Source: a virus. Taken from it: a stretch of 21,287 nt of DNA. Positions 7,350 through 15,276 of the stretch are shown in pieces. A program made the position numbers and the translations under genes. Below the pieces are notes generated by a model that saw only the letters and a program-made list of their open reading frames with translations, had not been told where the DNA came from and did no database searches. The DNA lies in IMG/VR virus record IMGVR_UViG_3300021142_000215, positions 1 to 21,287 of that record, one strand, 5' to 3'. Within the stretch, counting starts at the first letter, position 1. Each line of letters opens with the position of its first letter.

Positions 7350-8032
7350 AATACACTTTCAAAAGCCTTAAAAGTACCATTCCATTTAATGAATGAATCA
7401 TTAGTCATTGGAATAAGAGTATAAGTAGGGTATCCCTGAAGGATAACAGGGAAAGTAGTGCCTGTATAAGTATTGCCACCCATTGATACAGTTGTTCCAT
7501 ATTGCCCTAGTACTGCTGCTATTGGGCTTACTACCGCGGTAATAAGATTGCGATGAACTGGGATTGTTACAGTTGTTCCGCTTGTGTATTGGACATTTTG
7601 AGTTGCTATATAAGCATATCGACCAACTTGGCAGAAATCGCCAGCTTTCACAATATAAGTACCAGAAGATACACTAGCTGCGGATACATCTAATACTAGA
7701 TTTTTAGCAGCAGAAGCAGAAGTCCAACTGCACAAAGGAATCTGAGTAGGTGTTAAACCGCCTTGATATTGAATATAGTTTAGCCATCCAGTAGAGCCAA
7801 AGTTTAAATATTGCTCCAAAGACTTATCATAGTATCTAAGATTGGCTAAAAGTGGTCTGCTTTGACTATAAAGCTGATAATCATTAGGCTTAAAATCAAA
7901 TTGAAATGGGACTACTGTAACAATCTCACTTGTACTTATTCTTTGATTTCGAGAAATTACCTGACCCACAAATCTTTGGTCATTGATATTTACTTGCTCA
8001 GATATGGCTAGGATAGTAGTTAAATTTGGCAT
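7346..8032 (-). CDS. Putative distal tail / minor tail protein
   Basis: The product has 228 residues and starts MPNLTTILAISEQVNINDQ three bases after the tape measure stop. The sequence is beta-rich without charge clusters or catalytic motifs. A segment around 125-165 (GTYIVKAGDFCQVGRYAYIA) resembles the extended strands of distal-tail or lambda gpM/gpL-type proteins. The gene directly after the tape measure usually encodes the distal tail ring that joins the tube to the tip, and that is the favoured role here (inference from gene order). The ribosome binding site is weak, so translation may be coupled to the tape measure. Confidence 0.8.
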   Translation of the reverse strand: MPNLTTILAISEQVNINDQRFVGQVISRNQRISTSEIVTVVPFQFDFKPNDYQLYSQSRPLLANLRYYDKSLEQYLNFGSTGWLNYIQYQGGLTPTQIPLCSWTSASAAKNLVLDVSAASVSSGTYIVKAGDFCQVGRYAYIATQNVQYTSGTTVTIPVHRNLITAVVSPIAAVLGQYGTTVSMGGNTYTGTTFPVILQGYPTYTLIPMTNDSFIKWNGTFKAFESVL

Positions 8033-8035
8033 AGT

Positions 8036-10039
8036 TTATTTGCTTGTTGGCAATCCTCTTTGTGCGGATTGGTTAGCTGCCCATACCGCTGTTTTATTTT
8101 TAGCTAAAAACTGAGTAGCAGATTGAGTATCAATTGCGGACATATTGGCAATATATGGACCATTGTAAGTAATACCACCACCGCCCATAGAATTGGATAG
8201 TTGATTGTTAGGCACAACAACACCAGATTGTCCTGGGATAATCATCTCTGGACCTTGTTCGCCAACAATATAAGGTGATCCACCAGAAATAGAACCACCA
8301 GATGCTTTTAATCCAACACTGCTATAACTAGCTCCAGCATTTAAAAAGTCGGTAGAAGATGACCCCATCACAGAGCTTAATAGACCACCAGCTCCACTCA
8401 TTAAACCACCAAACAATCCAGAAATAAGATTGCTTGCCATCATCTTGGCTTGAATCTGAATAAGGTCGGCAATAATGGATTGAGTTAAGCTCTTAAAGCT
8501 AAATTTACCTTTTGTTACAAAATTAACAATGGCAGTTTCCATATTGCTAGTAATTGATTTAAAAGCATCAGCTCCAACTTTAGAATAGTTTTTAGCATCT
8601 TCAGAATAAGTTTTAAATGCTTGATTCCATCCAGAATTAAAATCTCTACGCTGTTGTTCATCTTGAGCAATTTTTTCAGCTCTTAATTGATATGATTCTT
8701 TGGCTGCTTGTTTTTCTGCTTTAACACCTTCTAAAGCAGTTTTTCTCATAGCATCTTCTTTTGCATATTGTTTTTTAATATCAGCTTCTTTTTGGTCTAA
8801 AGCTAATATTTGCTTTCTATATTCAAATGCTAATGCCATTTGTTTATTTTGATTATCAGAATATTTATAGGCTTCTAAAGCATATTCATTTTCTTCTTTT
8901 TGAATAATTAAAGATTTCTTTTGATCTTCAATTTTTTGTCTTAATGTATCCAATTGGATACGAGCTGCATTATTAGCTTCTAATTGATCTGCAATTGCTT
9001 TTTGTTCTTCTGGTGTTTTTATTTCTTCACGCACAGCATTAGGATTAGCAGCAGTTACATTTTTCATGCTTATGCTGTATTTAGCTGGTTGAGCTGCTTT
9101 TTGTCTAATCTTTTCTTCTTGCTCTGCTCCCATTGCATATACATATCCAATAACTGCTAACATAGCACTCAAAGCAGAACTAGAAGATAATGAAATATTT
9201 AAAGCCACAGTAGCATCTTTAATTAATTTAAGAGCTTCCACAACTTTCATTAAGCCATTAACTACAGCAACAGATCCCATAGTTACTAATGCAACTTTAA
9301 ATTTCTCAACAGAAATAAGACCTTCTCTAGCAAATGGAGAAATAAGGCTTGTAAAAGCTAAAGTTAAATTATTCATGCTAGTTTTAAGATTATCTGCAAC
9401 TCTAGACATCTTTTCTAATTCGGCTTCATGCTTTCTATAGCCTTCCAAAGACATACCAAGATTCTTGGACATTTCTTCAGCACTAATACCTACACCAGCT
9501 TTTCCTAATAAATCCTTAGAATATTTAATTCTTTGATAAACATCAGGTATTTTTGATAATGCTTGGAATACTCTATTTACTGCTTGTTCTGGAGATAATT
9601 GAGTAAGCTCTTTAAAGCTAACACCCATTCTTTCAAACTGAGTAATAGTTTCCTCATTGCCTTCTTTTGCCTGTTGAATCTTTGAGAAAAGAGTGGACAT
9701 GATTTTAGCTGCACCTTCGGCAGATGCACCAGACCTTTGCAAAGCATCTCTGAATTGCATTGTCTTAGCCATTGATATTCCATAAGCATCAGATAAATCC
9801 CTGATTTCTTTAGAATAAGATAGAGCCTGAGTTAATAGGGTTGCAAATCCAATAGAAGCAACTCCAATGCCACCGCCCAAGGTTTTCCAATAACCTTGTA
9901 GGGTTTTCATTCCCTCACCAAGCTCATTAAAGGACTTTTGTAGGTCTTTAGCTTGTGCTTTAGCCTTGGCTGTCGCTTGATCCCATTCGACAGTAACCAG
10001 ACCTAATTTTACCGATAATGAGCCTATCTGTTGCGACAT
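8036..10039 (-). CDS. Tail tape measure protein
   Basis: The product has 667 residues and is the longest helical protein in the tail block. The N-terminal 60 residues are charged helices (WDQATAKAKAQAKDLQKSF). Hydrophobic stretches occur at about 50-70 and 250-310. A long Glu/Lys/Gln-rich coiled coil covers about 340-480. The C-terminus carries FVTKGKFSFKSLTQSIIADL, typical of lambda gpH-type tape measures, then GGSPYIVGEQGPEMIIPG, a segment very common at tape measure C-termini. The family sets tail length and is ejected ahead of the DNA. At about 0.15 nm per residue the tail would be near 100 nm. The gene follows the chaperone and gp10-like genes and has an AAGGG ribosome binding site. The ATG is two bases after the upstream stop. 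Confidence 0.93.
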   Translation of the reverse strand: MSQQIGSLSVKLGLVTVEWDQATAKAKAQAKDLQKSFNELGEGMKTLQGYWKTLGGGIGVASIGFATLLTQALSYSKEIRDLSDAYGISMAKTMQFRDALQRSGASAEGAAKIMSTLFSKIQQAKEGNEETITQFERMGVSFKELTQLSPEQAVNRVFQALSKIPDVYQRIKYSKDLLGKAGVGISAEEMSKNLGMSLEGYRKHEAELEKMSRVADNLKTSMNNLTLAFTSLISPFAREGLISVEKFKVALVTMGSVAVVNGLMKVVEALKLIKDATVALNISLSSSSALSAMLAVIGYVYAMGAEQEEKIRQKAAQPAKYSISMKNVTAANPNAVREEIKTPEEQKAIADQLEANNAARIQLDTLRQKIEDQKKSLIIQKEENEYALEAYKYSDNQNKQMALAFEYRKQILALDQKEADIKKQYAKEDAMRKTALEGVKAEKQAAKESYQLRAEKIAQDEQQRRDFNSGWNQAFKTYSEDAKNYSKVGADAFKSITSNMETAIVNFVTKGKFSFKSLTQSIIADLIQIQAKMMASNLISGLFGGLMSGAGGLLSSVMGSSSTDFLNAGASYSSVGLKASGGSISGGSPYIVGEQGPEMIIPGQSGVVVPNNQLSNSMGGGGITYNGPYIANMSAIDTQSATQFLAKNKTAVWAANQSAQRGLPTSK

Positions 10040-10041
10040 AA

Positions 10042-10599
10042 TTAACCCTTACCCTTATTCTTTTGAGCAATCTTCTCTATTGCATCCATTATAGCGTACC
10101 CTAATATAGTTTGACATCGACTAGCATTAGCTTCTAAAGCAGGTCTTAAAAATGGATGTGCCCCTTTTGCAGCAGTCCCAAATTCTGAATTTATAAGTCT
10201 TTTATTACCAAATTCTTGAGAAATAGCTACTGGCTTTTTACCTGTCCAAAATGTCTGAAACTTTCCTCTTTTGTTTAAAACTGTTTTTTTAATTGCATCA
10301 TCTCGGATTGGACTTGCATAGACCAAAGCCATAAAAGTTTCACCCTGATAATACTTTTTGTTTTTATCATTGGCAGTTGGTCGGACTACTTTCATAAAAA
10401 TATGCTCTCTAAGCTGTCCTGTATCGCCTTCCCATTCGCCTGGGGCAATAGCTTTAGCCATATCCCAAACTGGTTGCATAGCCTTTCCTAAAGCATTTCG
10501 CCAAATGCGATCAGTCTTTCCTTTACCTATTTCCTCGGAAAGTTCATCCATTTGTTTAAAAAGGGCATCAAAGCCTTCAACTTTAAATGCTTCAGCCAT
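10042..10599 (-). CDS. HK97 gp10-like tail/neck protein
   Basis: The product has 185 residues. The N-terminus KVEGFDALFKQMDELSEEI is the usual helical start of the HK97 gp10 family. It is followed by AKAIAPGEWEGDTGQLREHI, matching the conserved AP...TG.L substrate of that family, and by GTAAKGAHPFLRPALEAN near residue 145-160, its most recognisable C-terminal signature. Members act at the head-tail joint or in tail completion. An AAGG ribosome binding site precedes the ATG and the gene overlaps the chaperone extension by 8 nt. The location is odd, since this family normally sits between the adaptor and the tail terminator, not between the chaperones and tape measure. Confidence 0.85.
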   Translation of the reverse strand: MAEAFKVEGFDALFKQMDELSEEIGKGKTDRIWRNALGKAMQPVWDMAKAIAPGEWEGDTGQLREHIFMKVVRPTANDKNKKYYQGETFMALVYASPIRDDAIKKTVLNKRGKFQTFWTGKKPVAISQEFGNKRLINSEFGTAAKGAHPFLRPALEANASRCQTILGYAIMDAIEKIAQKNKGKG

Positions 10600-10942
10600 G
10601 CTTTCTTACCTTATCAAATGAGAATCCTGGGGCTTGCGACATGAATAACAGTAAGCCATCAGAAGGCTTTGCATCAAATTCTGGGTTCTTTTTGTACTCA
10701 TTCACCCATGAAAATATTTGCTCTGAGCGATAAGCTGGAGTATTTGCAGGTCGAATATAGTTGAAAACCCCTGTAGTAATAGGGGTCAAAGCATCATAGA
10801 TTGCACTATTTCCAAGTAAACCATCAGCATACATAACTTGCAACTCCGTAAATGTTTCTTCATCTAAGGAATCTATGTATTCGGCAGTATGACCATTGAA
10901 GATCATAGCTGCTCTAACTTGCCTTCTTAGGCTACTCCTTAG
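10592..10942 (-). CDS. Tail assembly chaperone T-like extension, reached by -1 frameshift
   Basis: This frame is open from within the slippery run to the stop at 10592 and encodes about 116 residues: LRSSLRRQVRAA, then MIFNGHTAEYIDSLDEET onward. It is -1 relative to the G-like frame, whose stop (10939-10941) lies one codon after the slippery run. Size, position and helical character match the T part of lambda/HK97 G-GT tail chaperones. The fused GT product would be about 289 residues. An internal ATG at 10906 gives 104 residues but has no well-spaced ribosome binding site, so frameshifting is the better explanation. The GT protein is thought to bridge tube protein and tape measure during tail assembly and is absent from the virion. 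Confidence 0.8.
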   Translation of the reverse strand, partial: LRSSLRRQVRAAMIFNGHTAEYIDSLDEETFTELQVMYADGLLGNSAIYDALTPITTGVFNYIRPANTPAYRSEQIFSWVNEYKKNPEFDAKPSDGLLLFMSQAPGFSFDKVRKHG

Positions 10943-11460
10943 TTTTTTTTTGCTGTCTTGTAGTCTGGTCTAATTGCAGAATCAATCTGAGTGATGATTT
11001 CTTTAATCACAACATCTGGGAATTCAGCGACAATATCATCATAAGATTCTGTGATTTGCTCGCCATTTTCCGCTTGTAATAGGTGGAAATATTCCTCAAC
11101 TTGATTTTCATTGATTGCAGTAAAATTTGCAACTGTCCTTATTGAAGTGCCATCCACAATGATGTCCTTATCTTCAACAATGATAGTTTCTTTTTCAGAA
11201 TTAACTGCTTTTAAAAATTCTTCTCCACCATCTTCAAGGGCTTTTCTAACACCTTCAGATAGCTTTAAATAAAGAGCATCCACCTTTTCTTCAGATGGAC
11301 TTGAGATTCTTTCTAGCATTTCTTCCATCTCTTTTTTGAGTGGAATTTTTACCTTTAAATCAAATTTAACTTCACCAACTTCAATGGTGATTTTTTTGAT
11401 TTTTGATTGGTCTTTTACTGCTTCATAGGACTTGCCTAGCTTAGATGCGAGATTGCTCAT
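10939..11460 (-). CDS. Tail assembly chaperone, G-like
   Basis: The preferred start is ATG 11460 with AAGGG five bases upstream; an in-frame GTG at 11466 lies too close to that site. The product has 173 residues and is acidic and helical, beginning MSNLASKLGKSYEAVK. A beta-strand segment KITIEVGEVKFDLKVKIP is followed by a Glu-rich helix EMEEMLERI. It ends TAKKN within the slippery A-run and stops with TAA. Position between tube protein and tape measure, and a second ORF in the -1 frame, identify it as the G member of the G/GT pair. It overlaps the 80-aa gene upstream by 20 nt. Confidence 0.85.
   Translation of the reverse strand: MSNLASKLGKSYEAVKDQSKIKKITIEVGEVKFDLKVKIPLKKEMEEMLERISSPSEEKVDALYLKLSEGVRKALEDGGEEFLKAVNSEKETIIVEDKDIIVDGTSIRTVANFTAINENQVEEYFHLLQAENGEQITESYDDIVAEFPDVVIKEIITQIDSAIRPDYKTAKKN
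10942..10948 (-). promoter_or_regulatory. Programmed -1 ribosomal frameshift site (A AAA AAC within A9)
   Basis: The minus strand reads GCA AAA AAA AAC TAA in the G frame. The heptamer A AAA AAC fits X XXY YYZ in the zero frame, and the A9 run also allows A AAA AAA. A -1 slip continues as CTA AGG AGT with no stop until 10592. A small hairpin (GCCT-AAGA-AGGC) follows about ten bases downstream. An AAGGAG sequence lies just after the slip site. The zero-frame stop immediately after the heptamer is also typical of tail chaperone frameshifts. Confidence 0.8.
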
Positions 11461-11683
11461 TTTCACCCTTTATTATCTTGGAATGTATTGTGTTATTTAA
11501 CTTAATTACATACTCAACAACTTCCTCTGGGGTCATTGTATCAGCATGATTAATTGCTATTTTATAGGCTACATCAATGCCAGTTAATCTTTGCTGTGAA
11601 TAGCCAAACCAATTCTTATTACCAGAACCAGCTTGGCTAATCAAATAGCTTAAAAGGTCATTATTGTTTTGTATTGTTGTCAT
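11441..11683 (-). CDS. Small hypothetical tail-operon protein, 80 aa
   Basis: The product has 80 residues beginning MTTIQNNNDLLSYLISQAGS. An AGGA ribosome binding site lies at good spacing before the ATG (AGGACAAAATG). The sequence is mixed helical, with a C-terminal amphipathic helix TPEEVVEYVIKLNNTIHSKI and a charged tail. No motif is recognised. It lies between the tube protein and the G-like chaperone and overlaps the latter by about 20 nt, so translation is probably coupled. It could be an additional small chaperone or an unrelated accessory gene. Confidence 0.7.
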   Translation of the reverse strand: MTTIQNNNDLLSYLISQAGSGNKNWFGYSQQRLTGIDVAYKIAINHADTMTPEEVVEYVIKLNNTIHSKIIKGENEQSRI

Positions 11684-11699
11684 TTTGTCCTATCTTTTA

Positions 11700-12221
11700 T
11701 TAACTGTTGTTAGACCAACCATATTGGTTGCCACGAGGATGGATAGTAAAAGTACATTTAGCTTCAGCACCAGGAGCAGCATCAATCTTGAACTCAGATA
11801 CTCTGCCTGTAAATGCATAAGCTACTGTATTTGAACCGCTTACCGCCGCGATAACAAAAGTGCGATCAATTACTCCGCTATAAGCATCTGCTCTCATTAG
11901 CAATAAACCAACATCGCTAGGATTCCAAGCTGCTGTGATGCTCAATGAAGTTGGCTTGCTTTGTGTAGGAATGATGTCTGATTGACGAGAACCAGCTACA
12001 GCAAAGTTTGCTGATGCATCATCTTGACCAAATGCAGGGATAGCTTCAACATTTAATTGTTCGCCAGAAGTTCCTAAACCATTAGCAGAAGTACCTACGA
12101 TGTCTTGAACTTCGTCAGTCCATGTAGACAATTGAGATAAAGTTAATGGAGTTGGAGTTGCACCAGTTTGTGCCCAAAGTGAAGCACTAAAGCCAGGTAG
12201 AATTTGATTAGGTAAAGCCAT
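11700..12221 (-). CDS. Major tail (tube) protein
   Basis: The product has 173 residues. It is predominantly beta and Ala/Ser/Thr-rich (GFSASLWAQTGATPTPLTLS at 10-29, SITAAWNPSDVGLLLMRADA near 100, and a final TFTIHPRG). A very strong ribosome binding site (AAAAAGGAAATAAAAATG) implies high expression, as expected for a tube subunit present in many copies. It sits between the tail terminator and the chaperones, the standard place. ISG... Ig-like C-terminal extensions seen in some relatives are absent. The family assignment rests on size, order and composition, and is more certain than any single motif. Confidence 0.82.
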   Translation of the reverse strand: MALPNQILPGFSASLWAQTGATPTPLTLSQLSTWTDEVQDIVGTSANGLGTSGEQLNVEAIPAFGQDDASANFAVAGSRQSDIIPTQSKPTSLSITAAWNPSDVGLLLMRADAYSGVIDRTFVIAAVSGSNTVAYAFTGRVSEFKIDAAPGAEAKCTFTIHPRGNQYGWSNNS

Positions 12222-12260
12222 TTTTATTTCCTTTTTAAAAAGTTTAAACTGATTATCTTG
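12222..12260. other. AT-rich spacer with palindromes before the tail tube gene
   Basis: This 39-bp spacer carries two abutting palindromes: CTTTTTAAAAAG (12231-12242) and AGTTTAAACT (12241-12250). The first overlaps the strong AAGGA ribosome binding site of the tube gene. No loop is possible in the perfect palindromes, so strong RNA hairpins are unlikely. A protein-binding or mRNA-processing role is possible but unproven. Confidence 0.35.
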
Positions 12261-12677
12261 TTAAGTAGGAATATCAATTTGGCAATCCAAAAAGACATGG
12301 TTGAATCCTGTCGTATCATCGAAAGTATTATACAACCAATTTACATCAGCTTTTGCAATGTAAAATCCGCTTGGACCGCCAAACTGCCCACTATACCCAT
12401 GCAATGATTGCAATATAGTATTGCCTATTGCAAACCCATCTTCCACTTTTTGAGTGAAAATACCAATTTGAAATACAGGTCTATCAATGCCTTTTACAGA
12501 TTGAGTTGAGCCTGTATAAACTGGTTGATGAATATTTCTTAAATGCCAAGTAATAAACTTAGGCTCTGTCGCAAAATTCCTATTAAAGTTCGCATAAACA
12601 GGCACAGGAGCAACAATACTAGACAATTGATATTGAACTGCCTTGGCATAATTAACTGGATTTTGTTGAGTTGTCAT
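12261..12677 (-). CDS. Tail terminator / tail completion protein (DUF3168-like)
   Basis: The product has 138 residues. It begins with a helix (NYAKAVQYQLSSIVAPVPVY), then FITWHLRNIHQPVYTG and VFQIGIFTQKVEDGFAIGNT, and ends HVFLDCQIDIPT. This alternation of an N-terminal helix, a beta-sheet and a closing hydrophobic strand fits the gpU/DUF3168 group that caps the tail tube and joins it to the head. The order adaptor, terminator, tube supports the call. It overlaps the adaptor gene by 4 nt (ATGA). There is no unusual feature apart from an LHGYSGQFGGPSGF loop. Confidence 0.75.
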   Translation of the reverse strand: MTTQQNPVNYAKAVQYQLSSIVAPVPVYANFNRNFATEPKFITWHLRNIHQPVYTGSTQSVKGIDRPVFQIGIFTQKVEDGFAIGNTILQSLHGYSGQFGGPSGFYIAKADVNWLYNTFDDTTGFNHVFLDCQIDIPT

Positions 12678-13018
12678 ACTGGCACACTCGGATCATTTCT
12701 ATAGCAAGTGAAAGTTACATTCATGCGATCATTTGTTTCAAAACAATCCTGAATTCTCCAATCAAAACCTCGCCAATAAATACTATAAAGATTCTGATTA
12801 TTTACTATTTCTCTTGTATTTGGAGTGTAATTAAGCACCAATTTAACTAAATCAGTATAAAAGCGAGTGTCTGAAGTTACATTCAGATTGTTATGAACAT
12901 CCATAACTCTCGCTCTAGTATCAAACCACTTTGTGATAGTTGTGTTTTGCTGACCAAAATCATCAGTTGAATTGGTTACTCGATTAACAGTTATATTCTC
13001 ATAGCGAGCAATTGCCAT
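12674..13018 (-). CDS. Head-tail adaptor / head closure protein
   Basis: The product has 114 residues. It has the pattern of the phage head-tail joining family: an opening ENITVNRVTNSTDDFGQQNT (with the typical D-D-x-G), a central RARVMDV strand, then FYTDLVKLVLNYTP, IYWRGFDWRIQDC and the closing NVTFTCYRND. Members form the ring that seals the filled head under the connector. The start codon shares one base with the stop of the homing endonuclease (TAATG). In the usual order it would directly follow the gp6/gp8-like connector, so the endonuclease has come in between the two. Confidence 0.85.
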   Translation of the reverse strand: MAIARYENITVNRVTNSTDDFGQQNTTITKWFDTRARVMDVHNNLNVTSDTRFYTDLVKLVLNYTPNTREIVNNQNLYSIYWRGFDWRIQDCFETNDRMNVTFTCYRNDPSVPV

Positions 13019-13557
13019 TACATCACTCTTTCTAATTTAAATTCAATCCATTTCCCTTTGGATGGATTATTATTCAGTAAATAATTAATACTTCCAATAG
13101 GAATTCCAGTTGCTTTACTAGCTTCTTGCCAACTAGAATATATAACATTATTAATTTTTATAGCTTTTTTATGTGCAATTGAATTTTTTAATTTAGATTC
13201 AGCACTTTTAGGGATTCCACGAACATAAGCCATAGTTTTTTCTATAGCTTCTTTTGTATGCTTTCTACCTTTAAAAGACAAACCACCTAAAGCAGAATTA
13301 CCATCTCCACCTTCTGATTGATTTACTAATTTATATCCCATATCTTTAAAACATGAAATAAGGAATTTTTCATGGGCAAATGCTTCATTTGAAGTAAGCC
13401 ATTCAGCTAATTTTATACTTTTATATCCATGTTTTTTAACAGTATTATGCCAATGTTTATTTCTTGCATCTTTTTTAAACAATCGCATCCCAGAACCTTT
13501 ACCAATATAAAAGATTTTATTTGTATCAAGAGTAATATGTGCGTATGTATAAAACAT
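13018..13557 (-). CDS. GIY-YIG homing endonuclease with NUMOD motifs
   Basis: The product has 179 residues. The catalytic domain opens MFYTYAHITLDTNKIFYIGK, a form common in phage GIY-YIG enzymes in which YTYAHI stands for GIY and FYIG (16-19) for YIG. Candidate catalytic residues are Y5, Y17, R25, H35/H37 and E63 (EKFLI), followed by LVNQSEGGDG. Residues about 97-110 (GRKHTKEAIEKTM) resemble NUMOD3, and 132-162 (INNVIYSSWQEASKATGI) resemble NUMOD1, the DNA-binding helix-turn-helix segments of such enzymes. It is more AT-rich than its neighbours and has no obvious ribosome binding site, so it depends on coupling. It is a free-standing selfish gene between connector and adaptor, not part of the virion. 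Confidence 0.9.
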   Translation of the reverse strand: MFYTYAHITLDTNKIFYIGKGSGMRLFKKDARNKHWHNTVKKHGYKSIKLAEWLTSNEAFAHEKFLISCFKDMGYKLVNQSEGGDGNSALGGLSFKGRKHTKEAIEKTMAYVRGIPKSAESKLKNSIAHKKAIKINNVIYSSWQEASKATGIPIGSINYLLNNNPSKGKWIEFKLERVM

Positions 13558-13560
13558 AAT

Positions 13561-14229
13561 TTACATGATTAAGGGCTTGTATGGTCGCAAAAGAACATCA
13601 ACACCCCAAGGAATCTGATTCAATCCACCTTGTAAGGTATCGCTACGATTGTTATACAAATGAGTTAAAAGCAATAATCCAGCTTGTTTAATGACTGGAT
13701 AGCGAGCTAATGGACTTGCTCCTGTTGTGTATTGAACCACAATAGGATTAGTCATCACCTGATTAATCTCATTAGGAATGCCATTGCATACTACTTTGTT
13801 TCCAGTTGGATCATAGTAATAAGAAGTTTTATCTAATAAAGTAAATACTGGTGGAGTTGAAGAAGTCCAATATCCTACTGAATTAATAACAGTCCCTAAT
13901 TGCCCTTGGTTATCCTGAGATACTTCTGGCAAGTCTAAGCACACTTGTGTGCCTGTCATACCATTAAAAGCCCCATAGTAGACTTTATAGCTGATTGGGA
14001 ATATTGACATACCTAGATAGTCCTCAATCGCCATACGAGTGGCAACCTCAAGCCCTGATAGGTAACTATCTTGGCTTTGGTCATCGAATAAGTTTAGCTG
14101 TTGAGTAATCTCATCAAGAGTAAGCCAAGCTGTTTGAGTATCTCGGCTTACTTGCTCAACTTTTTCATAGCTAAATGGGTTTCTAGCAGTACCTAGAAAT
14201 GGTCCATTTGTTAGACTATCTAATGGCAT
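13561..14229 (-). CDS. Head-tail connector (gp6 / phiE125 gp8-like)
   Basis: The product has 222 residues. LTLDEITQQLNLFDDQSQDS (about 37-56) followed by a helix LSGLEVATRMAIEDYLG is the hallmark of this connector family. A beta-rich middle (YYYDPTGNKVVCNGIPNE) and a final helix YPVIKQAGLLLLTHLYNNR complete the pattern of the longer phiE125 gp8 type. Members form the ring below the portal. The gene has an AAGGA ribosome binding site overlapping the second capsid gene's stop. It ends ATG TAA, only three bases before the endonuclease start. Confidence 0.87.
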   Translation of the reverse strand: MPLDSLTNGPFLGTARNPFSYEKVEQVSRDTQTAWLTLDEITQQLNLFDDQSQDSYLSGLEVATRMAIEDYLGMSIFPISYKVYYGAFNGMTGTQVCLDLPEVSQDNQGQLGTVINSVGYWTSSTPPVFTLLDKTSYYYDPTGNKVVCNGIPNEINQVMTNPIVVQYTTGASPLARYPVIKQAGLLLLTHLYNNRSDTLQGGLNQIPWGVDVLLRPYKPLIM

Positions 14230-14238
14230 GGGTTATCC

Positions 14239-15276
14239 TTAACCGACTAAACGAACACCAGCGAAAACATCTCTAATTGTAGAAACAGTACGCTTTTCAC
14301 AGAACAAGTTAATGAAACCTGGTTGATACTGATCTAAACGCTTAATGCTCATTTCTTCATTGTCTGCAATAGTAACAAATCTCTGCCATGCAGCTAAATA
14401 AACAGGATAGTTGCCAGAACCAGCTACTTGCATATATGGGTTAGGTATTACTGGATGTCCAAAGATATTACCAATTGAGTAACCATCTTTATCGCCAATT
14501 TCCAAGAATAATGGCAATCCACCAGTATCTTTTAACTCACGCAATTGCAAAATAGTTGATGGATGCATCATCCAAGCAGTTGATGGGTCATTCCAGTATT
14601 GTGATGGCAATGCTGAAGCTAAAGAAACTAAATCATTGTAAGCAATGCTTGTTGGTGAATCCTGTTGAACCTGATACATAGTATGTCTACCATTTGTATC
14701 GGCAGAACCGCTAGTACCAAATGATGCTGCACTTGTAGAACCTGTGTAGTAATTTAAACCACGCAAGCCATATACTCCACCAGTTTGAACTGTAGTAGAA
14801 CCAGAAGAATCATCATTCAACATCATTGAAAGACCTTCTTGCTGTGCAAATTCTAAGGCAATATCGCCAACAATTGCACCATCAAGATTATTGATGTCAT
14901 CCATAACTGCGGTACGAATAGGTACTACAGCATTAATAGATTTAACTGAAATTTGCCAAAATGAAGTGGCAATATTTGGTACACCAGAGTTATTGTTGAT
15001 TCCATAGCCCCAAGGGTTTACAGAACCATTTTGAATATTTGTGGCATTACCGATTTTAGCGACAAACGCTTCATCAGAGCCAGTTGTTTTTATTACTCGG
15101 CTTAGACCCCTAATTGGGTTAGCCATACGCAATGCAGCGAATGCATCATCATAAATTACACGACCACCAACACCTGAACCAGAACCAGTTAGTGCTGATG
15201 CTTCATTTAAATTTACTTTAGCTTCGCCTTCTTTTAAGGCTGATTTAACTGCTTCTAGGATTAGATTTTGGCTCAT
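14239..15276 (-). CDS. Second HK97-fold capsid protein, lacking the N-terminal delta domain
   Basis: The start is ATG 15276 with TTGGA seven bases upstream; the in-frame TTG at 15288 lies inside that site. This gives 345 residues. It is clearly homologous to the protein encoded at 15331-16671: ALTGSGSGVGGR, NPIRG, PIRTAVMDDI, EFAQQEGLSMM, GLRGLN, WQRFVTIAD and DQYQPGF all have counterparts in the same order. It begins about 80 residues later than its paralogue and keeps only a short helix (LILEAVKSALKEGEAK) before the capsid core. Thus it lacks the coiled-coil delta scaffold. A terminator-like hairpin separates the two. It could form pentons, be a minor shell subunit, or be a partly redundant duplicate. 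The capsid fold is nearly certain; its role is open. Confidence 0.88.
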   Translation of the reverse strand: MSQNLILEAVKSALKEGEAKVNLNEASALTGSGSGVGGRVIYDDAFAALRMANPIRGLSRVIKTTGSDEAFVAKIGNATNIQNGSVNPWGYGINNNSGVPNIATSFWQISVKSINAVVPIRTAVMDDINNLDGAIVGDIALEFAQQEGLSMMLNDDSSGSTTVQTGGVYGLRGLNYYTGSTSAASFGTSGSADTNGRHTMYQVQQDSPTSIAYNDLVSLASALPSQYWNDPSTAWMMHPSTILQLRELKDTGGLPLFLEIGDKDGYSIGNIFGHPVIPNPYMQVAGSGNYPVYLAAWQRFVTIADNEEMSIKRLDQYQPGFINLFCEKRTVSTIRDVFAGVRLVG

